Shown here one piece after another: positions 12,336 through 25,000 of a DNA stretch of 64,000 bases (its first letter is position 1; every line of letters begins with the position of its first letter). The notes below the pieces were generated by a model. That model was not told where the DNA came from. It made no database searches and worked only from the letters and a program-made list of their open reading frames with translations. A program made the position numbers and the translations under genes. Location of the stretch: positions 9,486,001-9,550,000 of the forward strand of contig NC_062247.1 of assembly GCF_905475465.1 (NCBI RefSeq), written 5' to 3'. This DNA comes from Pieris napi. Taxonomy: Eukaryota; Arthropoda; Insecta; Lepidoptera; Pieridae.

Positions 12336-12699
12336 GACATGTGTACTTTGTACGCACGCATTTTTTTAATTATTAATTTTTAGTTTTTTTATGCTCTCAG
12401 TGTTAATTTTAGCCAATTTATCAAGGGTTAAGAGATCGCTTATACGCATTAAAGACGTTGGTTGCATTCATGTTTATTGTTTTATTGTGTGCAAAGAACA
12501 CGCTTTTATCACCACTAAGAAACAATAACGGTGAATAAAAAATAAACCTCAATCCGCGTGGAGGCTGTGAAAACGCATTTTCCTTAATGAAGGTAAATAT
12601 GAGCTCACTTTGCTTATTGATAAAACCGCACTGCTTCGCTTTATTGCACATGTATATTAACTGAATGATTCATTTTGTGTTTCAAGGAATTTCAATTTC

Positions 12700-12846
12700 A
12701 CTACAGTATTTCCGAACCATTTCGACATGTGGTCCTTCATGAAAAGAGCGTACCAGTATTTAAAAGGCCAGCTCTTGCGAGCCTTCTGGTAATATGAGTG
12801 TCTATGGAAGGCGGTATCAGAAGACCCTCCTGCTGAGTTTTATAAA
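12700..12846 (-). mobile_element. Copy of a ubiquitous short interspersed repeat
   Basis: It contains the diagnostic AAAAGAGCGTACCAGTATTT, AAAAGGCCAGC, GAGCCTTCTGGTAATATGAG and GGCGGTATCA order. The same family occurs at 15665-15880, 36221-36330, 39900-40090, 44835-45040, 46170-46350, 51030-51115 and 56205-56345. I do not know its parent element. Confidence 0.65.
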
Positions 12847-12850
12847 TATA

Positions 12851-13071
12851 CTAGTGGACCCGACAGACGTTGTCCTGCATGATATTTCAATCAATTAGTA
12901 AAGCAAAGTATGAAAGTACCGACTGCAGCGCCATCTGTCTGGCTGATTTGTGAATCTAAGCCATTCCCAGATCCCCTTGAACACACACAAAAAATTTCAT
13001 CAAAATCGGTCCAGTCGTTTGAGAGAAGTTCAGTGACATACACACTCACAGAAGAATCATATATATAAAGA
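12851..13071 (-). mobile_element. Non-autonomous Helitron, 221 bp
   Basis: Read on the minus strand it starts TC (TCTTTATATATATGATTC), ends CTAG, and is flanked by A and T, as expected for Helitron insertion at AT. A second copy of identical length lies at 42866-43086 and differs at about five positions. It has no coding capacity. Confidence 0.85.
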
Positions 13072-13165
13072 TGTTTTATTTACTCTAAACGCTTGAATTA
13101 GAAATAAAAATTGTGTGCTTTAAAGAAAGACGTATTTTACGTAAACACAAATTAAATTGCAAATT

Positions 13166-13220
13166 AATAGTTTAACAATCGATTAATTGTGTAATACAAT
13201 TAATCGATTGTTAAACTATT
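13166..13220. repeat. Perfect 25-bp inverted repeat with 5-base loop
   Basis: The arms 13166-13190 and 13196-13220 are exact reverse complements separated by GTAAT. Each arm contains ATCGATTAATTGT or its complement. No adjacent gene suggests a terminator or regulatory role. Confidence 0.95.
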
Positions 13221-13909
13221 CTTAATTTTATGTATATCACAAGTCTGTATTGTATTAAAGCGTTATAAAAATTGTTTTTTTTTAAACATATCCCAGTTAC
13301 ATAGAAAACGACAGTTTTTATTTTAAAACAAGAGCTATCGTTTTAATAAAACCGAGCGCGTTGCACTTGTTTTCTTTAGCTTACGGCGTCTAAGGGCTGT
13401 TTAGTAAAGGTCGCCCTAGAATTTACCGTCGTTTAAAATCTCCGGTTTTTCTTTGTAAGAATTTGTATTCTTAAAATTCGTGAGAAGTTTCTTAAATTTT
13501 TTTCAACTCTTCCATCAAAAGATTAATGCGACTTTTATTTCCTTATGGCGTTAAGTAAATATAACTTAAATATGTATAATACTGTAGCTAAGTAAATAAC
13601 TGTTAATTTATATTAAATTAAACCAACCAAGGCGTCAGGAACGCGAAGTGTTAGCTTAATGGTTAAGTGAGCGTGTCACAAGAGAAGTCTTCAATTCAAA
13701 CCACAACCATTAATTTTGCTCTTGCGGCGAAGGGAACATTGTGAGGAAACCAGCATTTCATAGACTCGAATTTTCGAAAATGTGTCATTCGTGGAAGACT
13801 ATCTTAATTCGTCGTTATATGCAGACGTCGTGTCTGGCAAAGGTAAAGAGATACAGAGACATATTCTGAGTAGAAAAACAGTTGATAGTCAGAATATCAC
13901 TTTGTAAGT

Positions 13910-14045
13910 GAAAAAACTTTTACCGGATTAAAGTTATGTTTTATTATAAATTTACAATTATTTAACATAATTTTAAATTTATCCGACGTTTCGCGTGCAG
14001 CGTGCGTGGTCACCGTGACCAAAGTGGTAAAAAAGTTTTTTCTTT
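13910..14045. repeat. Dispersed repeat also at the right window edge
   Basis: TTTTACCGGATTAAAGTTAT followed by a spaced CCGACGTTTCGCGTG is nearly identical to 63910-64000. Here it continues into GTGGTCACCGTGACC, itself palindromic. It is probably a retroelement end. Confidence 0.6.
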
Positions 14046-14499
14046 AAATGTGTAAAGGTTATGTTAATCAAAGACAATACTTTGTAAGTGACTCATAAAT
14101 TCAACTTCACCAACTAACTACCTACCTACTAAGCCAATATCTATAAACAAAAGGTTACATTTGCACATGCTGACCATCTGTGCGAATGTAAACAAAAAAT
14201 TCAAAAGCTTTCTACGTTATTGGCAGCCATTTCCAGTGCATGGAATTTATAGGAATTTGTTACAAATAGATTCTTGCAAAACACTCGCTATACCCGAACT
14301 CGGCGATACATATGAAGTCGCTATAGCCAAATGAAGGGACTTAAATGGTCGTTATAATAAATCTAATGTTTATAAAGAGATGACTATCGAAATAAAATGC
14401 AAAAAATATCAGACGAAGAGATGAGTTGAAGCTATACTTTAATAATATTTGATCTAATAATAAAACTTTTTTGCATTTCTTGTACTCTACCCTCTGTAG

Positions 14500-14660
14500 G
14501 TGTTTCTTTTTCATTGTTCCACATTAAAATACCCAAGACCTAAGCACAACACCAAATGCTCAGCACATCGATGCTCGTCGCAGCCGGGGATCGAACCCGG
14601 GACCCATGGATTCGCAGTCAGGGGTGTAGCTACTGTACTAACCACTAAACCAATGAGTCG
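14500..14660 (-). mobile_element. tRNA-derived SINE (family 1), 5'-part copy
   Basis: On the minus strand it starts with a tRNA-like head: an A-box-like TTGGTTTAGTGGTTAG and a B box GGTTCGATCCCCGGCT. It continues into the family body. The full-length relatives are at 57060-57301 and 62380-62650. The tRNA-like part does not fold into a complete functional tRNA by eye. Confidence 0.75.
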
Positions 14661-14765
14661 TCTAAAGCTTGTTAGCGATAAGGCCGCCCGTTGGCTTTTG
14701 TAACCTGTTTTTTTTATCTGTATGTTTTTGAATAAGGTTATAAAGTATAAATAAATAAAACTTTA
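14661..14765 (+). mobile_element. LINE 3'-end stub
   Basis: TTAGCGATAAGGCCGCCCGT followed by an AT-rich stretch and an (AAAT)n tail is the same 3' end seen at 61400-61530. Only about 100 bp remain. Confidence 0.6.
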
Positions 14766-15664
14766 TTCGTCCTGTAGTGATAAGGTCCACCATAACTTTT
14801 AGGACTCCAGAGGTATTATACAGAAATTATACACATGTATCACAATTTGTCTGCCACCTCGGGGAGTTACGGATTGTACTTACTCAACAAGTATAAACTT
14901 GGAAGTAACATTGAACGAGACAACAAATAAAGGAAAGTTCGCCATTGTACAAAGTGCTACGGAGCTACGAGCGAGGTTGCTAACCGCACCTCGTAGAGGC
15001 TTCAAATTGGTGATTATGTAATATGCTAAATTGTCTAAAATTATTTTTATATAGATTGAAGAACACAACAATATTAACTTTATTTTTAATTATACCCTAT
15101 AGTAAACACACAGCGTAGCATAAATACGGATTTCATACCACAAGTGTGCTATACCTACTAACTTCATGGAAAATTTCTTTAAATGACGTCGTTTGTGTTC
15201 TTAGGGAGTGCCAGTGCGAGATTTACCACGGGACGGGACGCAATACCAAGGAGCAGTCTCGGTAATATTATTTTACAATGCAGCTCAATCATAAAAAATT
15301 GTCGTTTTAATTAACTAAAAACTGTATTTAATTTGCATGCATGCAACAGAAGTTGGCTGGAAAACCCTGGCGTCAGAAAGCCGCGCCCTGTCTAAAATAG
15401 ACATATCACACATAACAATTTTCTTATGTAAACTATGACGTCTATAAGTCCCATTAACTTTCGTCTCAGAAATGTTGCAAATATTTATTTTGTCATTAAT
15501 CTTTTCCGTTCTTCTTTTGTCTTGATTGACAAGTTTCTTAGCAAAATGAAACAAAATTTAAGAGAATATCTTTAGAATGAAGTGCATAAGACACGATTTC
15601 TCGCTGACCAACTGAGAAACAAATTTGCCTTTTAATTCGGTATAGAGTTTTATTTATTTTACTG

Positions 15665-15880
15665 GAGCAAACGGCTAAGAGGCACATCTGATGTTGAGTG
15701 ATATCCGCTACCCATGGACACTCGCACTGCCAGAAGGCTTGCAAAAGCTCTGCCGGCCTTTTAAGAATTGGTACGCTCTTTTCTTGAAGGACCCTAAGTT
15801 GAATTGGTTCGGAAATACTTCAGTGGGCAGCTGGTTCCACATAGTGGTGGTGTGCGTCAGAAAACCTAACCTCCACTATA
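15665..15880 (+). mobile_element. Copy of the ubiquitous short interspersed repeat
   Basis: This is the longest forward copy. It contains ATGTTGAGTGATATCCGC, CCCATGGACACTCGC, GCCGGCCTTTTAAG, GGTACGCTCTTTTCTTGAAG and TTCGGAAATACTTCAGTGG in order. The overlapping open frame (15691-15888) is a reading of this repeat and not a gene. Confidence 0.7.
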
Positions 15881-16003
15881 AGACTTGATATATCAGCGTT
15901 CTAAACTTTAACATGTTTTATGTTTAATCAGTATTAGACATAGATAAAAAATAAACGAATTTAAAAAAAAATTGGTTTGATTTGTAGAAATTTGTATGTA
16001 CGT

Positions 16004-16140
16004 ATTAATAATAATAATAAATCGTTTATTTGCAAAGATATAGCTACAATTAAATCGATTAATCATAAAAATCCGCCATATATAAATAGGCATGCAAATG
16101 TCATATTAATTTTCATTTTCATGTCATATAATAAGAACTT
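16004..16140 (-). mobile_element. LINE 3'-end fragment
   Basis: A (TAA)n run, then TCGTTTATTTGCAAAGATA and AGGCATGCAAATGTCAT, parallels the 3' end of the non-LTR copy at 31796-32400. Confidence 0.6.
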
Positions 16141-16654
16141 TAACATAATGTCATAATAATTAGTTACTAGTTAGGTTATTTATATTGTACAGTAACTGTT
16201 TTGCAATAGTATACGTTAGTGAAATAGATTAGTTATATGTCTTATTACTTATATATATATTTAGATTTAAGCTGACTTATGAGTCGTTGCGAAACCAGGG
16301 CGCTTTACTAGTTCACTTATATAAAATAGTTGCCACAAAATTCGGCAAACTTTCAAGATAGGATTAGGTAATGCTGGGATATTGAATTCGAACAGTCAGC
16401 AAATCTCCACTTTTATATTTATTTTCACAAATAAAATATACTTTAAAATTACTATGAACTCCATAGTGTTGCATAACTGCATATATATATGGAAACTATA
16501 ATTATATTTCGGCGAGAAAATAGCAACAATGAGAAAATACTAATGAGTGAAAGACTTATTTATAAAAACTTAATCACGCCATTTACACGATTTTATACAG
16601 TACTATTTTGTCTCTTTCCGTCAATTTGTGTTTCCTTGTCATATATGTCATGTA

Positions 16655-16765
16655 ACACACCCACTCCCCCACACATATACACACACCCACCCATGCACAC
16701 ACACACTTAGAGAGAGAGGGAGAGAGACACACACATACACACACACACACACAAACACACACCAA
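16655..16765. repeat. Compound (CA)n / (GA)n microsatellite
   Basis: Interrupted CA dinucleotide runs flank a short GAGAGAGAGGGAGAGAGA block. Open frames over it are composed of Val/Cys or Thr/His repeats and are not genes. Confidence 0.9.
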
Positions 16766-16854
16766 ATTTATTTTTACGACTCCTTTTGCAATGTTTTCTT
16801 TTAGCACTTACTTATTTTTTTCTATTGTATCTTATGACAATGACCTGATTGTAC

Positions 16855-17018
16855 GAGTTCCGGTCCGGTGGTGGAGAGGCTGGCTATCTGTCACTCAGGT
16901 CTCCCGTTACAGAGACCAGTCTCTCACATACACTTCCTAATGTTGTCATCTTAGTTTAATCATAATACCCTTGTATGTATAAGTGAGAGAAGAAAATAAA
17001 GATTATTATTATTATTAT
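16855..17018 (+). mobile_element. Retroposon 3' stub with (ATT)n tail
   Basis: UTR-like sequence ending AGAGAAGAAAATAAAG and a (ATT)n run at 17003-17018 is typical of a 5'-truncated lepidopteran LINE. The coding part is absent. Confidence 0.5.
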
Positions 17019-17221
17019 AAAAAGAGACAGATGTATAGTAATTTGATTTCTATGAATTGACTTTTAATTTTTGCGTGTAAAATATATTTACTCATACTCC
17101 GTGAACATGACCAACAAAATATTAAAAGAAAGGGCAGCGAGATGAGTTCATTTATCATTTTTGTTTCATATGCAAATAGGTTACTTATGATCAGCAAAAG
17201 TAAGTATATATACATCTGCAC

Positions 17222-17737
17222 TAGGGATGATCGATGTTAGAAAAACATCGATATTGACATCAATGTCATAATCGAAAGCCCAACGACGATGTTCGATATT
17301 TATCGAAAACCGAACATCGATGATTTTTGCATTAATAATTGACAAAGAATACAGTGAAATGGTTCGAAATTTATAAGAAACCGAACAAATTGTAACATAT
17401 TCCGATTTTATCAACTGACTGAATGAAAAGTAATTTTGATAAAGAAGAACCTTTAAATATATTTCTTTGTTGATAAGGAGTAGGGAAGTGTGAGAGAGAA
17501 AGAGCGAGCGAAACTACGAAGAACGAACGAAGGGAACGACCTGGGCGCAAATAATGATTTGATTTGGTCTGATTTGTGGATGCGTTCATAGAAGACATAA
17601 TTTGTTTCGTAAGTTGCATTGGTCGTGCGGGAGGCCGCGAGTTAACATCGATGTTCGATTCAGTTAACATCGTTATTACGATATTTTTCGTATAGCAACA
17701 TCGATGTCAAAACATCGATGATCATCGAGCATCCCTA
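17222..17737. mobile_element. hAT-type MITE, 516 bp, with 8-bp target duplication
   Basis: The left end TAGGGATGATCGATG and the right end (inverse) TAGGGATGCTCGATG form terminal inverted repeats rich in CATCGATG. Flanking bases ATCTGCAC (17214-17221) and ATCTTCAC (17738-17745) are an 8-bp duplication with one mismatch that fits the hAT nTnnnnAn pattern. There is no transposase frame inside. Confidence 0.85.
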
Positions 17738-18164
17738 ATCTTCACCAGAAAGAAACAATAATTTAAAATGTGCCTGAGATCCGTAGAGCATTGGTATTAT
17801 TTCCCGTCATATTGACGAGGAATGGCGATACGCAAATTATTTATAGACATTATTCAATAGACACAAAATCCACTTATGAAAGTAATTGATTGAATATTTG
17901 TTTACGTTTTAATAGCAATCATCACGCCACTCAACACATTATAGATCGATTCGTGCCGTAATTAACGTTGCTTGACGCTAAACTTATTGATAAACATGCT
18001 ACTGATAGCTTCTAACATACCTATAGATAGCTTAATAGCGATTGAATCGTTATATATTTTATTGTAATTAATTTCAATGTCGGTGGCCTTCCAAAAATAA
18101 TTGGAAGTAGACAATAATTGAATAAATTAATAATCTAGTGTCTTCTCTCGTGTTTGTTTTCAAG

Positions 18165-18305
18165 TCAAGTCAAATCATTTATTCCAATTAGACCACCTAA
18201 AATGGCACTTTAAATAAAATATAAAGATGATTCTAGTTGCCCCTTCCAAAAGGTAGTTTCGTGTGGAGAAAAATGGGCAAAACATTTTAGGTAGTTTAGT
18301 TAAAT
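18165..18305 (-). mobile_element. Retroposon 3'-tail fragment
   Basis: TCAAGTCAAATCATTTATTCC followed by non-coding sequence resembles inverse LINE tails elsewhere in the window (AATCATTTATTCATA-type). The match is short and the class uncertain. Confidence 0.4.
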
Positions 18306-19099
18306 TAAAATAGGTTTTATAATTATATATTTACAATAGTTAAATAATTATTATATATGTTTAATCGCGGGCTTCCATATTACCTGACTTTATGAGTTAC
18401 CTAACTTGCAACGATTTAGGCACTGCGTTGAAACGCTATAATACAATGTTATAGATATTCTAAACAAATCGTGCTGTATTTAATGAAATGTTATTTAGGG
18501 GCCAAAACGTGTTCCCGATAATGACTGAAAAAAAGCAATATGCTTACGTGTTTATAATGCTTAGCGATAACAGATCTATCAAACAAATATAATCTTTCAC
18601 AGTTGCGTGACAAATCTCAGAGTAAAGATCCAGGAAAATATTACGTCGCGCATAAAACCGTAGCGTGATCGAATTATATCCCCAAATATCGACAATTTCA
18701 GTTTCGTTTTTACTTGGATACAATGGATGTACGATAATAAACAATGTTTGTATGTAAATATCCGCTAAATTGTAATTACTTTTATTGAATTTAAATTTAG
18801 ATTAAAATCGTTCTATTTTTTCGTTTAGTTCGATTTCATTACGTACAATTCAATAATTCTAATTCAAAACTACAAACTATAGAGCAATAAAAGCTGTTAA
18901 TTCCTAGTTTGAAAATTATTACAAGTGAAAAGCCCAATTGGTTGAGTTATCGTCATGCTAATTAATATACTTATGTATAGATTAAAACGTTCTTAAATCT
19001 ATAAGGTTATCTCGATAAAATCACCCTTATTATGAGTACGGTTGCGTGCTGGTAAAGTTGGTTAAACGAGCAAATTCTCCTAGTCTGAGGTAAGTCAGG

Positions 19100-19430
19100 T
19101 ATTGTTGTGGGTAAAGGGATTTTTATCGACCCCGAGATGGCAGCGTCTTTACGAAGCTGGGCCGCTCACCTGTGCAGCCAAGAACGCCGCTCTCTCCGCC
19201 CACTTGTGGCGGTGTATCTCAGGTTTCCGTCACGGAACGTCCGCATATCTCGCACTTTCATGCCGTACCATCATAAAGCACCAAAACAAGCGTGAGCGCG
19301 GCACGCGGCTCTCATATTCAATCTCGCGCTAGAGCCTCCGGGCGGCGATCAAGCGTTGCGCGACGCTCGACTGACTGCTTCCGCACGGCGCGTTTCGACG
19401 GACCAGTGCTGCCAACCCTCGCAAGCAAAA
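19100..19430 (-). promoter_or_regulatory. GC-rich block, candidate 5' exon and promoter of Popdc-B
   Basis: About 320 bases of GC/CpG-rich sequence stand 8 kb upstream of Popdc-B. On the minus strand a strong donor CACAG|GTGAGC ends a candidate exon at 19170. The first coding exon of Popdc-B has an acceptor TTTCAG just before 11073. Read in the phase of that joining, the block has an in-frame TGA and no ATG after it, so it would be 5' UTR. The join is inference. The plus-strand open frames here have no family resemblance. Confidence 0.4.
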
Positions 19431-21724
19431 CGCGCTGGATTAAATTTAAAGCGCTTACTCCTAATATAAGGGCGACCACATTCATAAAATTTTCTTAACC
19501 TAGCTTTTTTAGTTTTAGCTGTTTTGTTCAGTATATGTAGTGCATGTTAAGACTGATTTCACTATGAAGAAGTAATTGTAATGCCTAATGACTGAATCAT
19601 ACTTACGCCTTAAAAAACTAATAATCTTATAAAATGTGTGGCTTTTTAAAATCCCGTTTCAAATACAATCTGTAAAGATATAAAGTAAGTAAGTAAATAT
19701 TTTCTTGGTTTTTCTTATACCTAATGCACTGATAAGCCAGCCTTAATCTTATTTGAAGCTATTTTTATGTAGCTCTTACATTGCTACGTTGGTAGTATTG
19801 TTACGGGCGCGGCGCCGTTCCGCGCAAGCGTACCCCGCCCGCCCCAAACCCCATCACCCTCAGCTTTTACTCACATCTCTGTAACACAGAGGATTTTCCA
19901 TACAGAGACGGGAATCATTAATGAAGCATTTAGAGAAAAATTCGCATTTAACACTCACTCGTATGGATAAGGCAATCGTGAGAAAACCGGGCCTTAGACC
20001 GAAAAAGTCGTCAATCTGTCAGGCACAGATGGTTGATCACCTACTTGCCTATTTGAAGTGATCACTGAACAGATACATAAATCTGAGCGCCATTATATAT
20101 TGTGAATGGTCAAATAAAAAGCAGAGTGTTTTTGTGTCTTCAAGCGTATCAATCCCCAGAGGTCGACAACACATCCCAATCCCAAGCGTTGCAGGTGTCC
20201 ATGGGCAAATAGCCCTTTATTCAAAGGGCCTGTATAAGCGCAGTGACCCTGTGTTACCCATATTGACGCAGCATTTATTTGTCTCTGATACTTATTAATC
20301 TGTGTCGTTACTACTCTGATATTATCAATAAAATTATTGTACGACATGAACTCGTCCGATAGCCGCAGCATGTCAAACACATCGTATCGCAAACATTAAA
20401 ACTTGTAATTTGTGACCATAAAATGTGTCTCTCGGGAGAATCGGACGTTTTTACGTCGTTACTCCGTTAGGCTTGATATATTAACCGTATATCACATCTT
20501 TATATAACAGTCTATTATATGTCAGGGCTTGCTGTATATGTATTATATTTAGTTATAAGTATTTTGAGGAATATAAATACGAAATGAATGAAGAACTGTT
20601 AAACGGAAGTGATCCTTATTTCATTCTTTATAAACAAATTTAGTCACAATTTTGTCAATATATTGGTTTGTAAAAAAACAGTACTTTCTCAGTTAATTCA
20701 GTATATTGTGGATGAATTTTATAATTGGAAGTACTTTGTCCAGTATAATCAGTGATGAAGTGTTGAACGCAAATTTTTAAAGGAAAATATTGCCAATTTA
20801 AGACTGCCGGCGCCCATCCAAAATTTCTGTTATCGTCGCGTACACAAATCACGGTATTCGACGACTGCGATTTTGCCGAAATTAAAACTTTATTTACTAA
20901 AAGCAACATGAATCATTTCTTTATTGATTAGGAAAATTCACAAATAATTTTTTTTTGCTCTCAAACATCACACATGTTACAAGGAGGACAATCAGATACT
21001 TATGAAAGTATGTTATACATTTACAAAATAACATAAGATAAGTTCTAAGGCGCAGCGCTAATCAGATCCACGCAATTTCCCCTCAATCGAGTAGCACGCA
21101 ATATCGCATCACACAACTCTTGCGTGGACTCTTTGTATTGAAGAAGTCGGATGGGTCCGCCAAGCATCCGGGAATATATACTGTAAATACATAATTTTGT
21201 ATGTATAAAGAAAATAATAATAGCAAATAATTAACACAGCAATGTGTCTTAAACTTTACAGACTGTAAAGAAATATATTAATTATTTCTCCATAATACCA
21301 GCAGATTAGCGTACACTTCGAACTTTTTAAATTTAGAATTGATGAGCATGTAGCGTATTAGATAATCATTTGTGTAATGTGTTTCAACCTTCTTAAAAAA
21401 AGTGCTTTTGTTTCAGCCAAGATGTGAGCATAGGTTATTTTACAATTAACAGTATAATGTATATAATTAAAACGTTTGAGATACAAAACTACTGTAACTA
21501 ATAACTAGACGTGGAGAAATTGTCTTTGGACAATATAACCATTTAATTTAAATGAATGGTCAAATAAAAATCAGAGAGCATTGTCTATGGGCCTTCAAGC
21601 GTACCATTCCGAATCTGTTTAAATCATAACATAAAAGATAATTAGATCACTCAACAGATTCATTATAATGCACAGAAATCTGGAATTAGGAAGATCAAAG
21701 AATTTTAGCTTGATTAAATTAAGA
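19431..21724. other. Intergenic DNA with decayed repeats
   Basis: A small GC-rich pocket lies at 19800-19870. A decayed inverse copy of SINE family 2 lies at 19955-20095 (CGTGAGAAAACCGGGCC, GATCACCTACTTGCC). The remainder is AT-rich with no exon I can support. Confidence 0.45.
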
Positions 21725-21730
21725 AGTAAA

Positions 21731-22059
21731 ATGCTCGGGTCACAATGTTCGTTCTCATACTCCTCCGAAACGGCTCGACCGAATCTTATGAATTTTTTAA
21801 TGCATATTCAGTAAGTCTGAGAATCGGCTACTATCTATATATCAAACCCCTAAGTGATGAGGGGTGTCCACCCCAAAAAATAATTTTTATTTTTTTGATA
21901 ATTTTTTTTTATTATGTAGCTTTAAAAATACATACAACCCTTAATTTTCACCTCTCTACGATCAACCCCTATTTTTTTTATTGTAGATAGTTTTTTTTAT
22001 AGAACTAAAAAAATGTTTCCTAGAAATGGTGGCAAAACAACGTTTGCCGGTTCAGCTAG
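21731..22059 (+). mobile_element. Helitron-like element, copy 2
   Basis: It shares CTCCTCCGAAACGGCT, CTGAGAATCGG, the CTACGATCAACCCCTATTTT stretch and the 3' terminus with the copy at 3594-3926. It ends with the hairpin GGCAAAACAACGTTTGCC followed shortly by CTAG at 22056-22059 and a flanking T, the classic Helitron 3' end. The 5' TC boundary is less certain. Confidence 0.8.
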
Positions 22060-25000
22060 TATGAAGTAAAATTGCAAATCAAAGCGCAAATAATTTAAGA
22101 ATTCATTCAAAGTCTTCTAACATAAAAGTCTTGAGGCTTAAAATGTTCCCACGATTCAATACACCCCTGCGTGACGATTAACATCTGGCAAGACTCCAGC
22201 GGCTACGGACCTTGAATGCAGCCTTTCCGTCTCCAACTAGCCTTTAGACCCCTTTCTATGTTTTCCCTCATAAATAGATATTCAAATCACGTGTATGATA
22301 AGTATAATGTGATATTATAATGTTTTGCGTTGGTGTCGAGAATGACTCCTTAATTACAGTGACTTGAGCTATTATTAAAAAACAGTTTTGAAGAAGATGA
22401 GTTCACTTATTAATATTATTATTTATAAGATAATTAAATGTGGGAGATATACATTCTTCAGGTTGATTCGGCCAATCTCTATTAAGACGGCAATGTGGCC
22501 ATGAGATATTACACTGTGTAATTGTGCGCACACAACTTTCGACAACCTCTACCTTCGTGTATTACAAAGTTTGGTTTTGTTTAACGCTAAATTAACGCTA
22601 ATAATCTTTAATTTAGCCCCAGGAATCTTAAAAACACATTCATATCTATATACCGTTACTAATTTAAATCTAAATATAATAATGTTAAAAATATTATCTT
22701 ATAAGATCAACTTTATTTATTACTTAGAGTCAATTTTGTACGCTTCATAAAACCTACCTCAAATTTAAAGGCTATTTAAAATCATCACTGAAATAAATCC
22801 TATAAAATGAAATATACCCAAAGGTTGTAAATGTAAAAACTGCATTCATTACAGATATATACTAATAAAGGAAATTTCATGAAATCTTGCACAAAAGCTT
22901 TTGAGAGTGTGAATTTCAATGCGTTTTCAGAAAAGCAATCGATACAGTTAATTGAAATGTAGAAGACATAATAGCTTTTAAGAATTAAATTAATGTTTTT
23001 GCCATCAATGTATTAAAAAAGTTGTATCACCATTTTTTGTCGAATAAAGTAATAGCTAATTTAAAAGTCTAAACCCTATAAAACGTTTTCGCGTCCATAA
23101 AAAACAAACAATAGGTTCATGATGACATTTCTATAAGATGCGTTTTTGATAGTTCATAATTTGTATATATACTTACAGCTTAAAAAAATACAAATTGAAT
23201 TTTTTTATTAATTGTAGTAATTAACAAATTAACAAGGTAAAAAATAGCGTACAAGTTAATTTAAATCTAATTTTAGTTTAAGCAATAGAAAGGAGAAAAA
23301 TCTTGTTCCGCTAATTGTTTTGAGCAGTATATAACGTTAATGGGGTAAATTTTGTTTTCATTGTTTATAAGGTTTATTTTTTCATAAAAACAACCATGGA
23401 TATTATCTTTAATTGAAACTAGTTTGTAATATTTAATTTAGATTCAATTTGGCTTAACTTAACCATATCTTAGTCTCTCGCTTGTTTTTTCTAAGACCTT
23501 GGGCCATTTAATTGAAATAAAACCCGAAGAGCGTTTTATTCTTGGAGGGCCACAATTCGTGACTAATTTCGACTTAAAACTGGACGGTCTATAAATCGAT
23601 CTACCTTTCCATTGTTATTCACAACAGGCCATCAGATAAGCATTGAAACGCCGTATTGCATGTAATGCAAGAATACCGATGTTTGTACGAATTTAAGTGT
23701 AAAATTGAGCCCATTCACTTTTATTTATTTACATGCATTGTATAAAATCTAGAAATTGATATTCTAGATTTTTATCTTTATGTATAAACTCGTATAATAG
23801 TTTTTCAGTATCAATAATTATTATAAAACAAATTCCTCCACCACGTCTTACTCGCATTTCAAAAGCTACTGCAAGAAATTTAGATGTATAATTTGTTGAT
23901 ATTTACGGCTCACTGACAGTTCAGCAGTTTAGGCATAAAGGTTTATACAAAAGGGTGAATTCTTTTTTTATACGCCATTTAACGGTCATTATTAACCGCA
24001 TAATAAAGCAGAAATATGTGATGCTTACAAATTATTGGACTTACATATATATTTCGATATATTACGACTATTATGTTATGCCTGAACTGAAATTACAAAA
24101 CAAAACAAGAATGGAAATCGCTGTGAATATATTTTAGACCCAACGTAGACGCGATTTCGTAGTCCTAGAGTTACGGCGTAGCTACGAGGCTACGGTACGG
24201 AACTTTCTATACATTGTCTTAAATAAAAGTCAATTCCACATTTAAAAGTCTAATTTTAAAAGTAAAATTAATTCAACAAATTTTAAATGCACAACCCAAA
24301 AAGGCAAAACACAAGTAGCCAGGGGCTATTTTTGGGTGATTTAGTGTAATTATGACTTCCTATAGTGAACAGCAGTTATCTTGTTACGTTCGTGCCGCTG
24401 CTGACAGCTTTAGATTGCCTACAACCTAGACACGGTGCCTATATATAACTAGCAAAGTTGAGGCATGCAACACCATCCATATTGGAAAATTTATGCACGT
24501 TGTGTAAATTGTTAATAAGTGTTGCATAACTTTGCATGTTGTTATGATGTAAAATATTTTTTGTTAATTTTTGGCACCGGTTTGCGAATAGAATCAGACT
24601 AGTAATAAAATTAATATTGATGTTTGTATTCGATGAGTGGAAGTGGAAGTGTATAACCTTCTATAAGTTCCTTCATTTGATTATCTAATCCAATTGAAGT
24701 AATCAATTAATTTAACCAACTAGAAATATCTTTAATTTGGTTATCGGAAAGGTTTTAACGCAATTTCACTGTAGTATTTCCACTACTAATTTACTATTTC
24801 CAATATTAACTTATCAACAAATAAACTAACGTTGGTGTCCTTTGAAAAAGTACGCTCATTTCTAGATTGCTGAGAGGTTGAAAGGGTTGAAAAATGACAC
24901 GGAAAAACGTTTATGCAAGGTTCTATTTCGTTTAGTAAAATTCATATACTAAATTGCTACTAATTTCTGAGTACAATCGTAAAATGTTTAGGCGACAATT

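Noticed and set aside
16583..16807. Val/Cys-repeat open frame
   Set aside because: It is a translation of the (CA)n microsatellite.
19102..19498. Plus-strand open frames in the 19.1-19.5 kb GC-rich block as genes
   Set aside because: Overlapping frames are open only because of GC content, no family motif is seen, and the splice-like donor is on the other strand.
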